Assembly: GCF_037042905.1 (NCBI RefSeq)
Contig: NC_087261.1
Span: 9,819,717-9,883,716, forward strand
Reading direction: 5' to 3'
DNA length: 64,000 bases
Origin: Lytechinus pictus
Taxonomy: Eukaryota > Echinodermata > Echinoidea > Temnopleuroida > Toxopneustidae
Both the position numbers and the translations under genes were made by a program. The first letter of the stretch is position 1, and each line of letters starts with the position of its first letter. This document shows positions 11,587 through 26,700 of this stretch, piece after piece. Below the pieces are notes generated by a model that was not told the DNA's origin, did no database searches, and saw nothing but the letters and a program-made list of their open reading frames with translations.

Positions 11587-14500
11587 CTCTCTCATTCCCC
11601 CTGCTTACCTCTCTTTCTTCCTCTCTGTCTATTTCTCTCCATCTGTGTCTATATCTATCCATAACCCTCCATCAGACACCCTCCCACCCATTCACATCTC
11701 GACACCGCAACCCACCTTACCTATTGCAATAAATCAGCTCGCCTCCCCCACAAAGCACGGGGGGCCTGTCGCGTCACATTCTGACTGCAGTAACAATTCC
11801 ATGGAAATCTGTCTGCTTCCTCGCTGCATCCTTCGGATTCAACCCAATCTGTGAAATTAAAATTGCTTTTCCCCATCATGTAAATAAATAAAATGAATGC
11901 AATCAGGCCCTAACATATGTGTCTGCCATGTTCTGTTTGAGAGGCTGGTGATGCGTTCCAGATGGTTCCGGTTCATCTTTGTGTATAATTGATGGACTAC
12001 TATCTCGTATTCCCTTAAGTGTTATTTTCACAGAAGCACAAGTGCTTGTAAATGAATAATGTGAAGAAAGAAGGCCCACAAAGTCATTATCTTCCCGAAA
12101 TGCGCCAAACATGGGTGGAGTTTTGGAAGCATTGTTTTAGCTGTGATTTGTGGGATCATCATCATCATAATTTTCGTCGTCATCATCACCATCATCATTA
12201 TCATAATTTTTCATCATCATCATTATCATCTTAATTTTCATCATCATCTTCTTCATATCATCATCATCCATCATAATCATCATCATCCATCATAATTTTC
12301 ATTATCATCATCGTCATCATTATCATCATTATTTTCATCATCATCACATCATGTTGAAGATGTGGTTTTAGACCAAACAGGAGCATGAATTTCATCACAA
12401 GAATGTCTTGTGTATCTTTGACAAAGCATCTATTTCCTCCTAGATCTTTCGGCCAGACGAGCTCATTCCTGTGCTCATATAATTTTCATTAATAATTCAA
12501 AAATGTTCGATCAATATCGACAGCGTGTAAAGGTCAGACATTAGTCTATCCTTCTATCGGCCATCAGATGATGAATATATCCGCCGTATCCTCCTCCATC
12601 AACTGAAGAACATTCATTATTTTTCAAGTCTATCCTTGTGACAACCTTCTGTAAAGATCTTTCTGTCATCTTCACCAAATGATTCTGACAATATTCTCCT
12701 GACTATAAAATGACATATTTCTGCCTATCTAACTTTTTCTCATATTGGAAATAACCAAAGATGACTGGCTATTGCATGTATTTAGGCCTCAGTGCAGCTT
12801 GAATTCCCCCATAATAGATCCCGTAAATCGGGTATTTGTAGGTGATCATTTCTTGAAACTCACTCCAAATTGATGCTGCTATGAATATTTGTAATGATGT
12901 TTCTGTTCTGCAAGGAATGGAATACATGTACAACTTAACTTCATTTTGAGCACACATTGTTTCACAGAAAACAACAAGTGTAAAATTAATTCTCATTGTA
13001 TAGTGGATGATCAAAAATATGCCCAATTAGCCCCCCCCCCCCCAAAAAAAAAAAAAAAAAAAAAAAATTATTTGATTATCATAATGATAACTAAATGAGT
13101 AAATGAAAAATAATTTTAAAAAATAAAAATAGAATTAGATGAATAAATAAACGAACGAATAAATTAATTGATTAAATAAATAAAGTTCACTTTTGGTCTA
13201 GGAACCACCTTGCATCCTGTATCAGGCCAATAACTTAGCAGTAAATGGCTTAACTTCTTCTTCTTATGTTGGTTTGAGTGGCAATTAGTCATATTTGACT
13301 ATTGTCGCCATTGACTTTATCTATAAAATCTCACTTCTCATATTATTACCAATATGATGTATACATATATGAAATATTTTTCTTGTGCATCCTTCTATTA
13401 TAAAAATGATGAATATAGTATACCGGTCTACAAAAGTTTGTCTTAACTCTTGTCAAAATGGCATATAAACAAATCTTCACCAAAAACAAACCGCTATCTT
13501 CAGCCCAGTTCCAACTAGTTGCGCTTGCCCTGCCCTTTCTAAGATGCAATCATACCGGTCAGCACGGTACATTGTGCCGATTTTTTGGACATAAAAATGC
13601 CTAGGTCACCCATGCATAGACGAGGGGGCGCTAGTGTACCTGTGCTTACAGATGGGTTAAACATTAAAATAATTTTTTTTTTTTTTTTTTTTTATAACAA
13701 CACCAACAACAACAAGGCGAAAACACTTGTGGGCTTTGTTAGTTATATGTGCAGAACATATCATTTTGTATATATTATATCATACATTATTATGTATATA
13801 TATATATATATTCTTTTCACATTAGACTTGTACAAGCATATCCTTTCATATTTCTTATAAACAATACAATATAATAATAGCACATATCACTCCTTACTAA
13901 AACGTTTCGTTCTTGAAACGAAACGTAAAAATGCTTTCTGTATCCCTGGGTCATCTTTTTTTAAATACTCCATTATTTGTCCTGGCTGTGATTCATTCAA
14001 TTTTACAAGGAGCATTGATCTTTCAATTATATATTTTGGACAATGTAAAAGATAATGTCTGACAGTTTCTACCTCAGGACATCTATCACAAAAACATTTT
14101 ACACATACAGTGCATGCATGGTGTCTTGGAGTAGCAAATACCAAAAGGAATTTTAAATGCTTCAATATTTACTTTCAACTGAATATGTAAAGGGGAGGAT
14201 CAGATATTTGCCAGCAGTATTGATTAGAAAGGTTTAAGCACAGTGCTTGTAACTCCTAGAAATGACATGGGACTTATTCTTTCTAAACGACTGTCGGCAT
14301 TAAATGTCTCATTGAAATCGTACAGGGGTTCAAAACCATCATCACAAATCTATGTAATAGTGCATTACGAATTGATAGACTTCATGATTTTCTAGCTTTA
14401 TACAGATGTACTGAATTTCCTTCACGGGTTTTATTTGTGAGTGTAAATTGAAGACTTCACTAATAAAAATTACACTGTCAACAATTTAAAGGTTACATGT

Positions 14501-17500
14501 GGGGAGCATTTTGTGATTTGTATTTTATAATTTTCATGATTTTTATCTTTTCACAGACTTTTGTAGCTACTGCATCTGATTGTCTTGTACAGTGTAGCAT
14601 ATCTGTCTGTAAATCCATGAAAAATGCTTTATGAAACACTTTCCTAATTGATGTTATGACATATGCAACCTACCACCCCAAAACCAATAAGTCGCCATGT
14701 AAGGTTCTCTGTCAATATCCAAAATAGTAATTTAGTCTCTAAAATCCAAAAATTAAAAAATAGCTTATCTGAAAGAGCAATTCTTCTTCTTCATACTGTG
14801 AAAATTTGAAGTTGTGAAGTTGAATAATAAAAACGGTACAAGAGTTTCTTGGACACTACTTTTTCAGACTGCTTGGAAGTTTCACTGAGATCAAACAGTA
14901 TGCACATCTCATGCTTGAGTGAACCCCAAACTTCAAACCTTGTTTTCTCCTTATTTTTTTCAGCTCTTGCTGAATTTCCTCTGCATTCAATCAAATACTT
15001 GTAATGGTTATTGTTGGTCAATTTCAACTTATCATATATCATATTAAAGCTCAGGAAATGAATTTTCAAGCTCAATATAAATCTCAGTATTCATTTTGGA
15101 CGACTTATTGTTGGTTTTGGGGTGGCAGGTCACGTATTAGAAAACATTCTTTTCTTCACAATTATGAAATTTTACCCGTTGGTGAGCCAGCATATTGTAT
15201 GAGTCTTGCAGTACACTCTTGGAATCATGTGGAAAACTGAAAGAGCCTGAATTTAAAACAAGTGGCAGGTGGATTTTATTCCCGAGAGAATATCGTGTGG
15301 ACTTTCATTAGCGAGGTTTATAGGCACAGGACAGTGTACATGTAGAAAGATAAGAGATGTAGATTAGAAGGGAAGAGGATGGAAGGTGAGGAGATGGAGG
15401 GAGGGAAGAGGAGAAGGGGAGGAAGAGGAGGAGAAGGATAAAGTGAAGAAAGATATTAATATTGCATATCAGTGGTAGATGTGAAAACACTTTAACAAAA
15501 CACCTTATTTTCGATAGATGATGTAAATTTATGTTCACATAAATTGCTTAAAACATTTATTTTGAGCTGTGCTGTACATGTAATGTTTCCAATATTTTTG
15601 TCTGTGTTTCTGAATTGGAGAGCCATGTGAGCGATAAACATTTTAATAATCAAAATGGAAAATGGAATGTATCAATGACTTATGAGAAAAACACATATTA
15701 CATGGTGCACTCTACTATAAAGATCTATAATTTGCGAAAGTATATTTTAAAACATACTATGACAAAGCTTGGTGAAGGTGTTAATAAATGCAGCAAATCA
15801 TATCCATACACATTCTAAGAAAGTTCTAGATAGAAGTGACACCTTGAAAATGATTGTTCAAGAAAATTCATGTATATCTCTTGGGACACATGTACATGTA
15901 CTTGTAGGCTCTCCTTCGGCAGAAACAAATCTTGTTTATCAGTACTTGCTTTAATGCCATCTCGATATATAAGAAGGAATTTCTTGGTAAAGGTAAATTA
16001 CATCTTGCCTTGATGAGGGCAGACAAAGTGAAATGATGCAAGGCTGTCTGGTCACAAACTCTCGGAGGATTTCTCATCGGAATCATCCTCAAAGATGCGG
16101 TCGGCGGTTGTTTAGTCGAAGGAAGGGTGTACTTTCTTGTCTGCTCGCTGTCCCGTAAGACGGCCAAACGGACAGGGGAGACGGGATAGGATGATAAGAT
16201 GGTGGGCTGTGAATCATTGATGGTAAACCGAGCTAGCTGTGGAGTTGAGATGGATCTTTTGTTTTGACTGCTCTCTCTCTCGCTCTCAGACTAATGCATC
16301 CTCTTGATCTCTCATTCTCTTTGTCTTTCTTTCTCCCATGTACTCTGCATCCTCTCCTATGGGACAATTCCTGTTCTTGTTCGGACTCCTCGCCTTTTCA
16401 CCCCCTCCCCCTATCAGTCACACTCTCTCCCTCTCTTTCTCATGCTCTTTATCATTTAATTTTCCCTTTTTCTACTTACTCTTCCAATATAACCTTTTAT
16501 TTTTTAATTACTACTTTTTGAAAATATTTTATCCTTTATTTATATTCTTTATTTATATCGAACTTCTTATTGCTTAAAAAAGAAAATTTGCTCTTTTTTC
16601 GGGGGGGGGGGGGGGGTCCAAATTTCTTATTAGTTGCAATTGATGCCAGTGGTAGGGAGAGGGAGAAGAAAGAATGAATAAATTAGTTAAAATTAGGAGA
16701 GTATGTAAAACAGACATGCCAACCGTTCCATTTTTAGAGTATTTGTTCCTCTTTTTTGCTATAAATACACCAATACTTTTTCTGTATGATTTGTTACTTT
16801 TTTTTTAATAATTTCGGATCACGGAGTATGTATTATACACGGCGCGTGACACCAGCGTCGGTCCGACAGTCCCAGACCGCTAAAAATCACTGTCCGGCCA
16901 GTAACTTGTTACATGAAAAGAACAAGTAAATTCTTGCCTACGAGCACATGTTTAAAAAGGTGAATTATCAAGTTTTCAAGAAGAGTAATTTCCCATGTTT
17001 TTTCACTGATCTCACTACATCAGGTTGGCGATTGTTACGTTGAGACAAATTTAAATACTCTTTTTTTTTTTGGTAAAAAATTACATTTTTTTCTTCTAAG
17101 AATACTTATTTTTTGTTGTAGAAGGTTGGCAGGTCTGGTAAAGTAGAGGAAGGAGGAGAAGAAAGAATAGTCTGGAATAAACCATCACAGCACACACGAG
17201 GGGGGATGGATGTTCTCTTAATAATATTGTGTATATTTTTGTATGATAGAAACCACTTTATATGACATCTTCACTCATCGAAGCCATAAATTTTCATTTG
17301 AATTAGTTGCTTCTACACCTTTTATGCCTGAGGGTTGGTTGAGGTGTTGCATTCACACTTTGGCTGTAGACATGCATAATGATCTATTCTTGGGAAAGGG
17401 CTAATAGAGGAGATGCGTTCACACTTTGGCTGTAGACTTGCATAATGATCTATTGTTCTTGGGGAAGGGTTAGGTGTTGCGTTCACACTTTGGCTGTAGA

Positions 17501-20500
17501 CATGTATTGTTCTTGGGAGAAAGTGATCTGTTCCTGTGTAGGTACAATAACTGACTCTTTTTTTTTTTGGTATAAATTCTATTCAGATTCAGAAGAGATA
17601 TATTTATTGCATGTGTTCTTTTCTACCACAAAAACATAGTAACACAAGGAAGCAGAAACTTAGTTCTGGGGAAGAACTTGCATGTTCATGTGCCTAAATG
17701 TTTCAACTTTTTATACAGTGGTAACATTTTTGTATGGTGATTAAACTATAACTTTTATTTGAAAATCTCGTGTTCAAATTTCTATTGTTGAATCTGTTCC
17801 TAATCTCTTCTTGTTCCCTTTTGTCAAGGAGAGTAGTATCTTCAATTAGTTTACTGATCGTTGAAAATTAATAGAAAACTGAAGTTTAAGCTTGAACAGA
17901 TGATCTACGATCCAATCCAGACATCTAGTTTATGGACCCTGCCAGTAATTGGCAAATTATACATATCATTTTTTTTTTCATTTTATTCTTTGCAGTGCAA
18001 ACAGGTGTCCAGTTGCAGCAAAGAAGAAAAAGACAGAGCCCGAGCCTCCACCACCAGAACCAGAGCCTGTTAAAAGGATGAAGCGGTTGTCGAGGAAACG
18101 AGGTGCCCCGCCCAGTAGTCAGGAGGAGACGGTAGCATCTGTGGCAGAGGAAGGTCCAACCAGCGCCAAGGTGATGGCTTTGAACCCAGACACAGACGAT
18201 GCAAACTCCATCTCGAGTCAGGATGAAGACGTGCAAGCAAAATGTAGCCGTAGAGCAATCGTCAACCTCCAGAGACTGATTGATAATGTCACAGAGGAGA
18301 TCAGACATGAGAAGGAACAGGAGGAAGGAGGGGATGGGAAAGAAGAAGAAGAAGAAGGGGCACAGAAGAGTGAAGATGTTGCTGTGCCGAAGGATACTGA
18401 GAAAGATGAGGTGGATGATGAGGAGAAAGCAGGAGAGCATGAAGAAGGGGATGGGGGGAAAGAAAGTGAACAAATGGAAGTAGAAGAGGAAGAAGAGCAA
18501 GAAGAGGAGCAACAAGACAATGATACTGCAGTGGAAGATGAGAGCGAAGTGACAGAAGAACAGGTGGATGAAAAGGAAGAGCCTCAGGAAGGAGAGGAAG
18601 AATGGGCAGGGGAACAAGATAAGATGGATTCTATAGTTGATACGGAGGAGAGTGTTGTTGAAGAAGAAGAGGAGGAGGAGAAGGAGGATTCTTCTGTTAC
18701 AGATGCAGAGACATGTGCTCCGCCTAAGCTCCATAAGGAGTTGGCGTTTCTCAATCAGGACATGCCAGTCTTGGAAACTGCTCCTGACCTCGTCGGAAGC
18801 AGTTCTACAACTGGTGAAGACTGTAAAAGTGGGACCGGTGAAGTGGGAGGAAATCTGCAGGTTGAAGTAAAGCGTGAAGGAACACACGATGGAGCAGAGG
18901 AGGAGGAAGCATATGGAGATGCCCCATCCTTGGTCATAGATGAACAGTTGTCCTCCAGAAATTCATCCAAAATGGACGAGGACGACAATGGGTTGCCCTT
19001 GCACCTGCGAGTTCTCAGTGAACAACTCTCTCAAGAACTTGAAGAAACTCGCAAGAAACAGACAGTGGGGCCAGCCCCAGCGAGTTCCGTGCGATCGCTC
19101 TCCCCTGCTGAAACCCCTCAGGAGAGCCTACCAACCCCCTTATCCAGTGCAATTGTGTCAACTCCACCCGCAGAACAAGAGCAGGAGGAGGAAGAAGAGG
19201 AGGAGCTTCCGCCCCCATCACCACCACCTAGCAATGAAAGCATTCCAGAGAGAGACTTCTCAAACACCAGCAATCTTGATCTCTCACATGACACTATGGA
19301 CATGCTCCCAATGAAGATCAAGCAGGAGGTGATTGATCCCTTAGAGGACAGTGATATCGATATGACACCTGAAGATCACATGATGTCCCAACTGACTGGA
19401 GAACATCGACGGGCACCTCCCCCTGTTGTACCTGTTACTGCTGCATCAGCTGCAGCAGCCACAGCCAGTTTGCCGGGTAAGTAAATGCGAATGATCCCAT
19501 CCAATTCAGTAGGACACCATCAGCGTAGTTTGGTATCCACTTTGCAGATGCTTTCTGCAAAGTTGAGAATCTCTTGAAAATGCCTGTCTGATCACAATAA
19601 TAGACAGATTAGTGGTCATTGTTGAAAGTTGATGGACATCGTCTTAATATTCGGACCAGATAAAAAAATTGCAGATATGTCGTTTGTCCAGAGTTCAGGG
19701 CAACACTGTTTTGATTTTCAACAAATGCTGCTATGTTATGAAGGGCTTTTGACAAAAGATCCTCTGCGTTATAGAAAGCGTCTGCAAAGTAAATGCTAAA
19801 ATGCCCTAATATCTCTATCGAGCTGCCTATTAAAAGGTGCTGATGAGACTGAAAATATCATCAAGAATGTCTGGAAAACTACCACAAATTATGAAAGAAT
19901 GTTTCCTTTAAAATTTGTTGCAAATGCAATAGAGATCAAGAGATGAGTGCCTCCATGAAATGCCTCTGCTGGTATCAGTTGAAGATACTGTACATGTATA
20001 CATACATTTAAATGCATGTCAATTCAATCTAAAATATAGGTTTTGAACAAGGTCTTGAGGTGATTTTCGAAATTGGCATTGTGAATATGTGCTGGCAGTT
20101 TACGTCTTGCAATAAAAGAATACATGTAGTTCAAGTTCGTAGAGCAACCAGTAAGGGGCTTCATGATCAAAGAACCCTGAAGGAAGTAGAAGAGCATATA
20201 TTGAAATGTGGTTTGAAATTTCAATTTGGGGCTTAGCCTATGAATAATTTGCAAGTCATAGGTATTTGGGTGTGCTGTATGCATACATTGTACAAATAAA
20301 AGAGCGTTATATACAAGCCTATCAGTTCTCTGTTTTGGACAAAATTAACTTTTTTATAGAAAAAGGCTTCTGTTTTTATTTTTTTAGCACCTCCTGGGCT
20401 GAACTCGGTTGAGTGTAGCAAGTGTCCCACACCAGGATGTGATGGAACAGGGCACGTTACTGGGTTGTACAGTCATCACAGGAGGTAAGTAGCTAGTGTT

Positions 20501-20733
20501 GGTGGTGATGATGGTGGTGTTGCCTCTGGTAGAAAAGATGATGATAGTGATGTTATGGTTATGGCGGTGATGTTGGTCGCAATGGTATTGATGGGTGATG
20601 ATGATGATGAAGTAGCCAGTGCTGTTGGTGATGATGTTGGTGTTGCTTCTGGTAGAAATGATGATGATAGTGATGTAATGCTTATGGCGGTGATGTTGGT
20701 CGCAATGGTATTGATGGGTGATGATGATGTTGA

Positions 20734-20764
<31 letters not shown>

Positions 20765-23700
20765 TAAGCAAAAAAAAAATTATTTACAGGGTTTACTTTC
20801 ACAACTTACTACCTTAATCTTTAATATTTTATAAACTTTAACATTCCACTGAATGGGAATTTCCAGGGCTCGTGTTTTTTAGATTCCAGTGCTCTTTTGC
20901 TAAATCGCCCCCAGCCCCATGATGATGATGATGATGATGATGACGATGATGACTTTGACAACAAATTTTGGTCATGATGATGGCAATGTGGTGATTTTTA
21001 TGACTATGATAGTATCAATCCTGATGAAATTAGTGATGATAATAATGAACTGGTGTTAAAATGGAAAGGTACAATTGAATGGTTAAATGGTGGCTGTAGT
21101 AAAATTTCCAATAAAAATGAAAATTAAATGTAATCACTAGTAAATATTGTAACTATTCTGTCAGATACTACATCAGTCACTACAGACATAAAATGAAACA
21201 AGCAGATAGCAGTGGTTATTTGTCATGGTGAGATTGTGATGTCATAATTGTGTACATAGTCTTTCCTATCGTGTCAACAGCTGTTCTTAATGATATTTTA
21301 AAACTTTGATTCCATTCACAGCTTATCTGGATGCCCTCACAAAGAGAAAATTCCTCACCAGTGTAAGTTTCACGTTTTCATTTCATTTTCAGTTGTTTAG
21401 AGTAAATTTGTTAACATCTTTAAGAATGTTCTTTGAGCAAGTACGAAGTACATGTATATGTTTATTGTAACATTATGGTGATTTACTTTATGGTTGAAAA
21501 AATATATAACAATCTTAACTTTATTAATAATTCTTCAAAATGATAAATGTGCTTTTTACAAGAAGCGTTCAGTTCTTTCTTTGGTTTAGGGGCAGATGTT
21601 TTTAAAATATCTGCCCACATCATTGATTTTCAATATTCTTTTGTTTTAGAAGTCTAAAACTTAGTTGAAAAAAAAAGCAAATGATGCACAGGTTTGTATA
21701 GCTGGATGGAAGGTCAATTCATTTAAATTGATATCTATCTAGAGAAAAAGAGAAGGAGAAAACTGACACAGATAAAAGGAAAAACAGGAAAAGAGACAGA
21801 ATGGCCCGAATTCACAAAGGTGGTTTTGAAAACCCACGGTTGAGTCCATGGTTTATGGAGATTTACTATATAAATTATGCTTAATTTAACGCGTATCTGG
21901 CGCGTGTAAAAAAAAATGTCCAATGCGGATGCATGCTTTCGTCACAGTGCGCCAAATTGACGCCTGTACCATGGTTAGATACGCTATTTTATTCATGAGT
22001 CCACTGTTTGAAGAGTGGACTCATTAATTCAAAACGGTGGACTCATGAATTAAACAGCATGGATAACCACGACAACAGGCGTCAATTTGGCGCATTGTGA
22101 CAAAAGCGCGCATCAGCATTGGATTTTTATTAATATACGCGGTAAAATAAGCGTAGTTTATGCAGGAAATCTGCATAAACCATGGATTCAACCGTGGGTT
22201 TTCAAAACCACCTTTGTGAATTCGGGCCATTGAATTTGTAATACATAGGAATTTTCAAAGAAAGAAAGAGTAAGATAGAGAGCTACATTGACAGAGACAG
22301 TGAGAGAGTGAAATACATTAAATAGGGATACAGTGAGAAAGAAAAGACAGCCAAGGATGGGAGGGGATCAGAATAAAAAATAAATTCCTTTTAAAAGAGT
22401 GATTGTGAGGAATATATGATTATTGAACAATAATCAGAATTATATAGAGGGAATACATGAGATAGAAGTATTAAATTGTTCTTTTAGTGATGTACATTGT
22501 ATGACAGACGAGGAAAATGCAAATGGATAAACAGCATTAGGCAGATAAGAAAGGTCTCTAGATACATGCACATTTAGCATTTTGCTGAAAATGGGCACAA
22601 TCCAATAAGAAGAGTTATGAAATTGCGATAATGACTACATCAGAAAGTGTACTTCTAAAGAGAAATGAAAGAAGAAATGCCCTGGAAAGCCAAATGACGT
22701 CCAGAGGAGCTATTTAGGGGAAGAGAAGGAAGAAGATTGTGATGGTAATGACATCAAACTTACGCACAATGCATCTCGCCACCTGCAATGAAATGGCCTT
22801 TATATGCCCATTAACGACCATTTAGAATACAGCTGAAGGGATAGCAAGTTGTCATAAAGTATTACCCATCGTTTATATCTGTATAGTGCAAGTATGTGGA
22901 GTGTGCGTGAATTCCTTTATTACTAGCTTATACCCATTATGTGCAGTGCAATGCACCATTTACAGATGAAATATTTGAAAGGATTAGTTTTCTTTTTTTA
23001 ATTTTGAGGAATGTGCACGTACTTGAATGAATAATTCCCCCACTGTATATTCTCAAAGGCTTGCAAATTTCTATATTAAAATTTACATGTACAATGATAA
23101 AGTAGAGTACATGTGAAGAAAGAAATAAGTATCCATGTTGATGTAGTATATTGTTTTACGAATATTGAGTACTTGCGAGCATGTATGATAAAAATTGCTT
23201 ACTTGTTTTTGTTTTTTCAGTTTTAGGAAATGTGAAAGAAGGAAAACAATATATATTTATGTAGTAGATAGTGGAGTGTACTCTTTTTAAAAAGGTCAGA
23301 TGATTAATTTCCAGGTATTTCTCCTCTTTATAGGGCAGACAAGTTAAAGGTCACTTTTATGATTTAAAGTATATGCACCTGAATGCCATTGAGCATGTAA
23401 AAGAGTTGCCTTTCTTACAAAAATAAGCAATTTGTTTTCCTTCTCCATGGTTCCGGCTAAGCGTCGTCGTCGTGTATCCATCGAAGTGTTCGCAAGCTTC
23501 AATAATTAGAAAGTCAAGGTCGGAAGAAATACAATTACAGTATGAGCACAGATGGTATGGGCTCAGATATCGAAGGGAGGGGAGGGATGAAGAAAGGAGC
23601 AAGGGATGGTGAGAGCATTGAAGGAAATCAAGGAAGGATTGATGGATCGAAGAGGGGGAGGGATGAAGAAGAAAAGAATACAATTACAGTGTGAGCCCAG

Positions 23701-26700
23701 ATGGTTTCGAAGGGAGAAGAGGGAGGGATAGTGGGAGAAGTGGAGAAAATGAAGGAGGGATTGAAAGGGAGGAGGAAGAAGATGACATACAGCACAAATG
23801 GTATGGTTTTAGGTATCAAAGGAGAAGAGGAAGGGATGGTGGGAGGAATAGAGGAAAAGGGAGAAAGATAGATTGATAGAATGTTGGTTAGACCATCATG
23901 TAATTGTCATACAGGTAAAGGACCTTTTAGTTGTGCTTAAGAGATCTATGGATTTGTATGATAATAAATATCCTTGATGTTTTATCCATGGGATTGCATT
24001 AGTGGTAGTATAGACATTTCAAAAGATTTTTGTTGCCAAGTTGCATAAAAGAGATAAAAGAAAATAAGAAAAATCAGGGAAAATCCCCGTTCTGGTAGAA
24101 AAAAAAAGAAATATCAGAATATCCGGTTTTTGGGGAGATGAAAAATCTATTGTGAATGTGATATCATAAAAGGGTACTTTTACTAGGAGATTAAATGTGA
24201 GACAAGAAACACTTTCTTAAATGGCACTGGAAATATATTAAAGAGATGGGGAATGAGGGGATATTAAACATGAAGCTTAGACAAGATATCATCTGGTTAC
24301 ATAAATGTTTTGCAAAAAATGTGTATTTTCATCTATTTGTAAAGGGCAAGAAGATCTTGAAATTTCATATTCCATGTGTCATTAATTTTGGAGGACTGGG
24401 CACATAACTTCTGTCCTTCACGTTTATAATTTCGTGGAGCTCAATAAATCGCTCTCCTTATTTTTTTGAGGAGCTCAATTGAGCTCTTCAGAATCGCTCT
24501 CCGTGAGGAGCTCAAATCAATTCATTACAATACATGTATGATAAATTTTAGATTTTTCTTAACATTGTATATTATATGCAATAGCTGTGTTAGCTATTAA
24601 TTAATCTGTGGTGAAACTAGGCCTGGGTCACGTCAATACGTTTACAAGATGTCGTATGCGCTACTGCTAAAAAAAAAAAAATGGAAAAAAAGTGGAAAAA
24701 ATAAAATTGCTAAAATTTCACATTTTACATCTTTAAATCCATGAAATGGCCTTCCTTTTTCCATAATTCCTTGAAATTACTTTGATGAAGTTGAAAACAA
24801 TCAGAAAAATGAAAAATATTCACCCCTTTCCCGACTCTGATTTGAACTTACCTCGGTAAATATTGTAGTCCCACATGTAGACTTCCATGGTGTTGCCATG
24901 AAAATCTACATATGGGACTACATGGGACTGCAATATTTACCGAGTTTAAATTAAAATCAGAGTCGGGAAAGAGATGAATATTCTTCATTTTTCTGATAGT
25001 TTTCAACTAAATCAAAGTAATTTCAAGGAATTATGGAAAAAAGAAGGCCATTTCATGGATTTAAAGATGTGAAATGTGAATTTTTTTTTTTCAAGGAGCG
25101 CGGTAGGAGCGCCGGCGCGATCGCGCTCCTCAAAAATGAAGGTCTGTAACTTATGAAATACATGTACACATTACAAACTTAACCTAAAAAAAATGGAATA
25201 GAAAGTGATTCTCTGTGATTATTATACCTTCAGTTGTCCTCTAAAATTTGTAAAGATACTGCTCCAGGAAATCATAAAAGCTCATTAGCTGGATTTTTGA
25301 AAGTTACCTTGGAGTGTGACATCTTCCTTCCTGTAGAGGCTTTTGATTTTGATTTATAGCTTGCTTTTTGTGTTTTAATGCGTAGTGGTCAATAGGTGGT
25401 TTCAAACCGCCTCGATCACAAGAATCCCCGTTAAATTACGAGAACATTGTTAGGCTAAAAAATACCCATTAATTATTCCTGCATTCACACCGCCCCGAAA
25501 CATACCCTTCGGGATAAATTCCTGAAGTTAGGAGCATGCGCAGTATGGTCTGTATAAGCAGGCAAGGCGCGAGATTCAAAACCACTAGCCCAGCAGCTTC
25601 CCACAGCGCCCACGCCCAACGACACGCTGGGCTAAAAGTTCCCGTAAATTGCTTTCACATTGCCAAAATACCTGCGACCTTGGAAAAATCCCCGCGAAAG
25701 TCCTCGTAATTTCGCCAAGTATCTACTATTTAGCGGGTATTTTCTTTCGGGGAAATTACGCGTAGTTTGCTTTCACATTACCAAAATACCTGGTATTTTC
25801 TGATCGGGGTAAATTTCCCGATCAGAGAATACCTGGAATTGACGAACTTCGAGGCGGTCTGAAACCACCTATTGACGGTTGTCATTTTACTTGAATGCAA
25901 AGGAAGCCTTGTTAAGCAACTAGAGGATTGAAAAGCCTCAATGGAGCATTATTCCTGTTTTATCGGACAGTTACCATAGTAACAGTGCTTCCCAGCCAAT
26001 CAAAATCAAGGAAAGTTGTCAAATCTGACAACTTTTCAGATGTAAATGCTGATGAAACGCTCCCCCAGTCCTCTCCAAAGATACATCATGCTAAGAAGGT
26101 CTGCTACCCATTGCAGTAGAGAATATTCACTTAAGAGCTCTGCTGTAGTTTCTAGTCCCCAATTTCAAATCCATCATCTGTTAATACATTAAGTATATCA
26201 ATGCATGTATTTTATATTTCTGTGGGATTTTAAAATGCTTTCCAATCCAGGGGGATTACGACGAATAAAACATGTTAGAAATTTAATGATAAATGCCCAG
26301 GTTTGAGGTAATAGTTGTTTGTTTGTTTTATGTTGCTCCTGTCCGTTAGATCTGTCAGACATATATACATGCCTCTCGTTGTGTTTCACAGTAACTAGAC
26401 TGCAGTTTAGCTACCAAATGTGCCTCATTATTTTAGGGAATGAATTCTTGTCCCATCTGAAATATGTATCTGAAATATTATTTTATTCAATCTCTATAAA
26501 GATATTTATGACAGTTTCACAAACGACAGCTATTCAATGGATCCTAGTGCAACATTGATGTTATTGCCCCTCTAACGTTGTCACAGCATTTCAACTCAAG
26601 GAATGAATTTTTGTCCAGTCTTAACTATGTTTTGAAATAGTATTAATTTTTTTTATTCATACCACAGCTATATATACATTCCAGCATACTGTTGTGCAAC

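Larger units (their letters stand above)
4493..17995 (+). other. Myt1 intron 3 (13.5 kb)
   Basis: The longest intron. It holds many mobile-element remnants listed separately, CT-rich tracts (8040-8115, 11270-11720, 16258-16560), trinucleotide and homopolymer repeats, a LINE fragment and a minisatellite. No further finger-like exon was seen on the + strand. Confidence 0.7.

Noticed and set aside
11363..11854. 163-residue Ser/Leu/Pro-rich plus-strand frame
   Set aside because: It is the reading of a CT-rich microsatellite, with no domain.
17949..17995. Upstream extension of the exon 4 frame beginning [12 protein letters not shown]
   Set aside because: It translates the pyrimidine tract and acceptor of intron 3; the in-phase acceptor at 17994-17995 shows the exon starts at 17996.
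17925..18887. 320-residue minus-strand frame opposite exon 4
   Set aside because: It is the complement of the Glu-rich repeat coding region, gives Leu/Phe-rich low complexity, and has no domain or splice support.
20555..20767. 70-residue Met/Val/Asp frame
   Set aside because: Translation of the 123-bp GAT minisatellite in intron 5.
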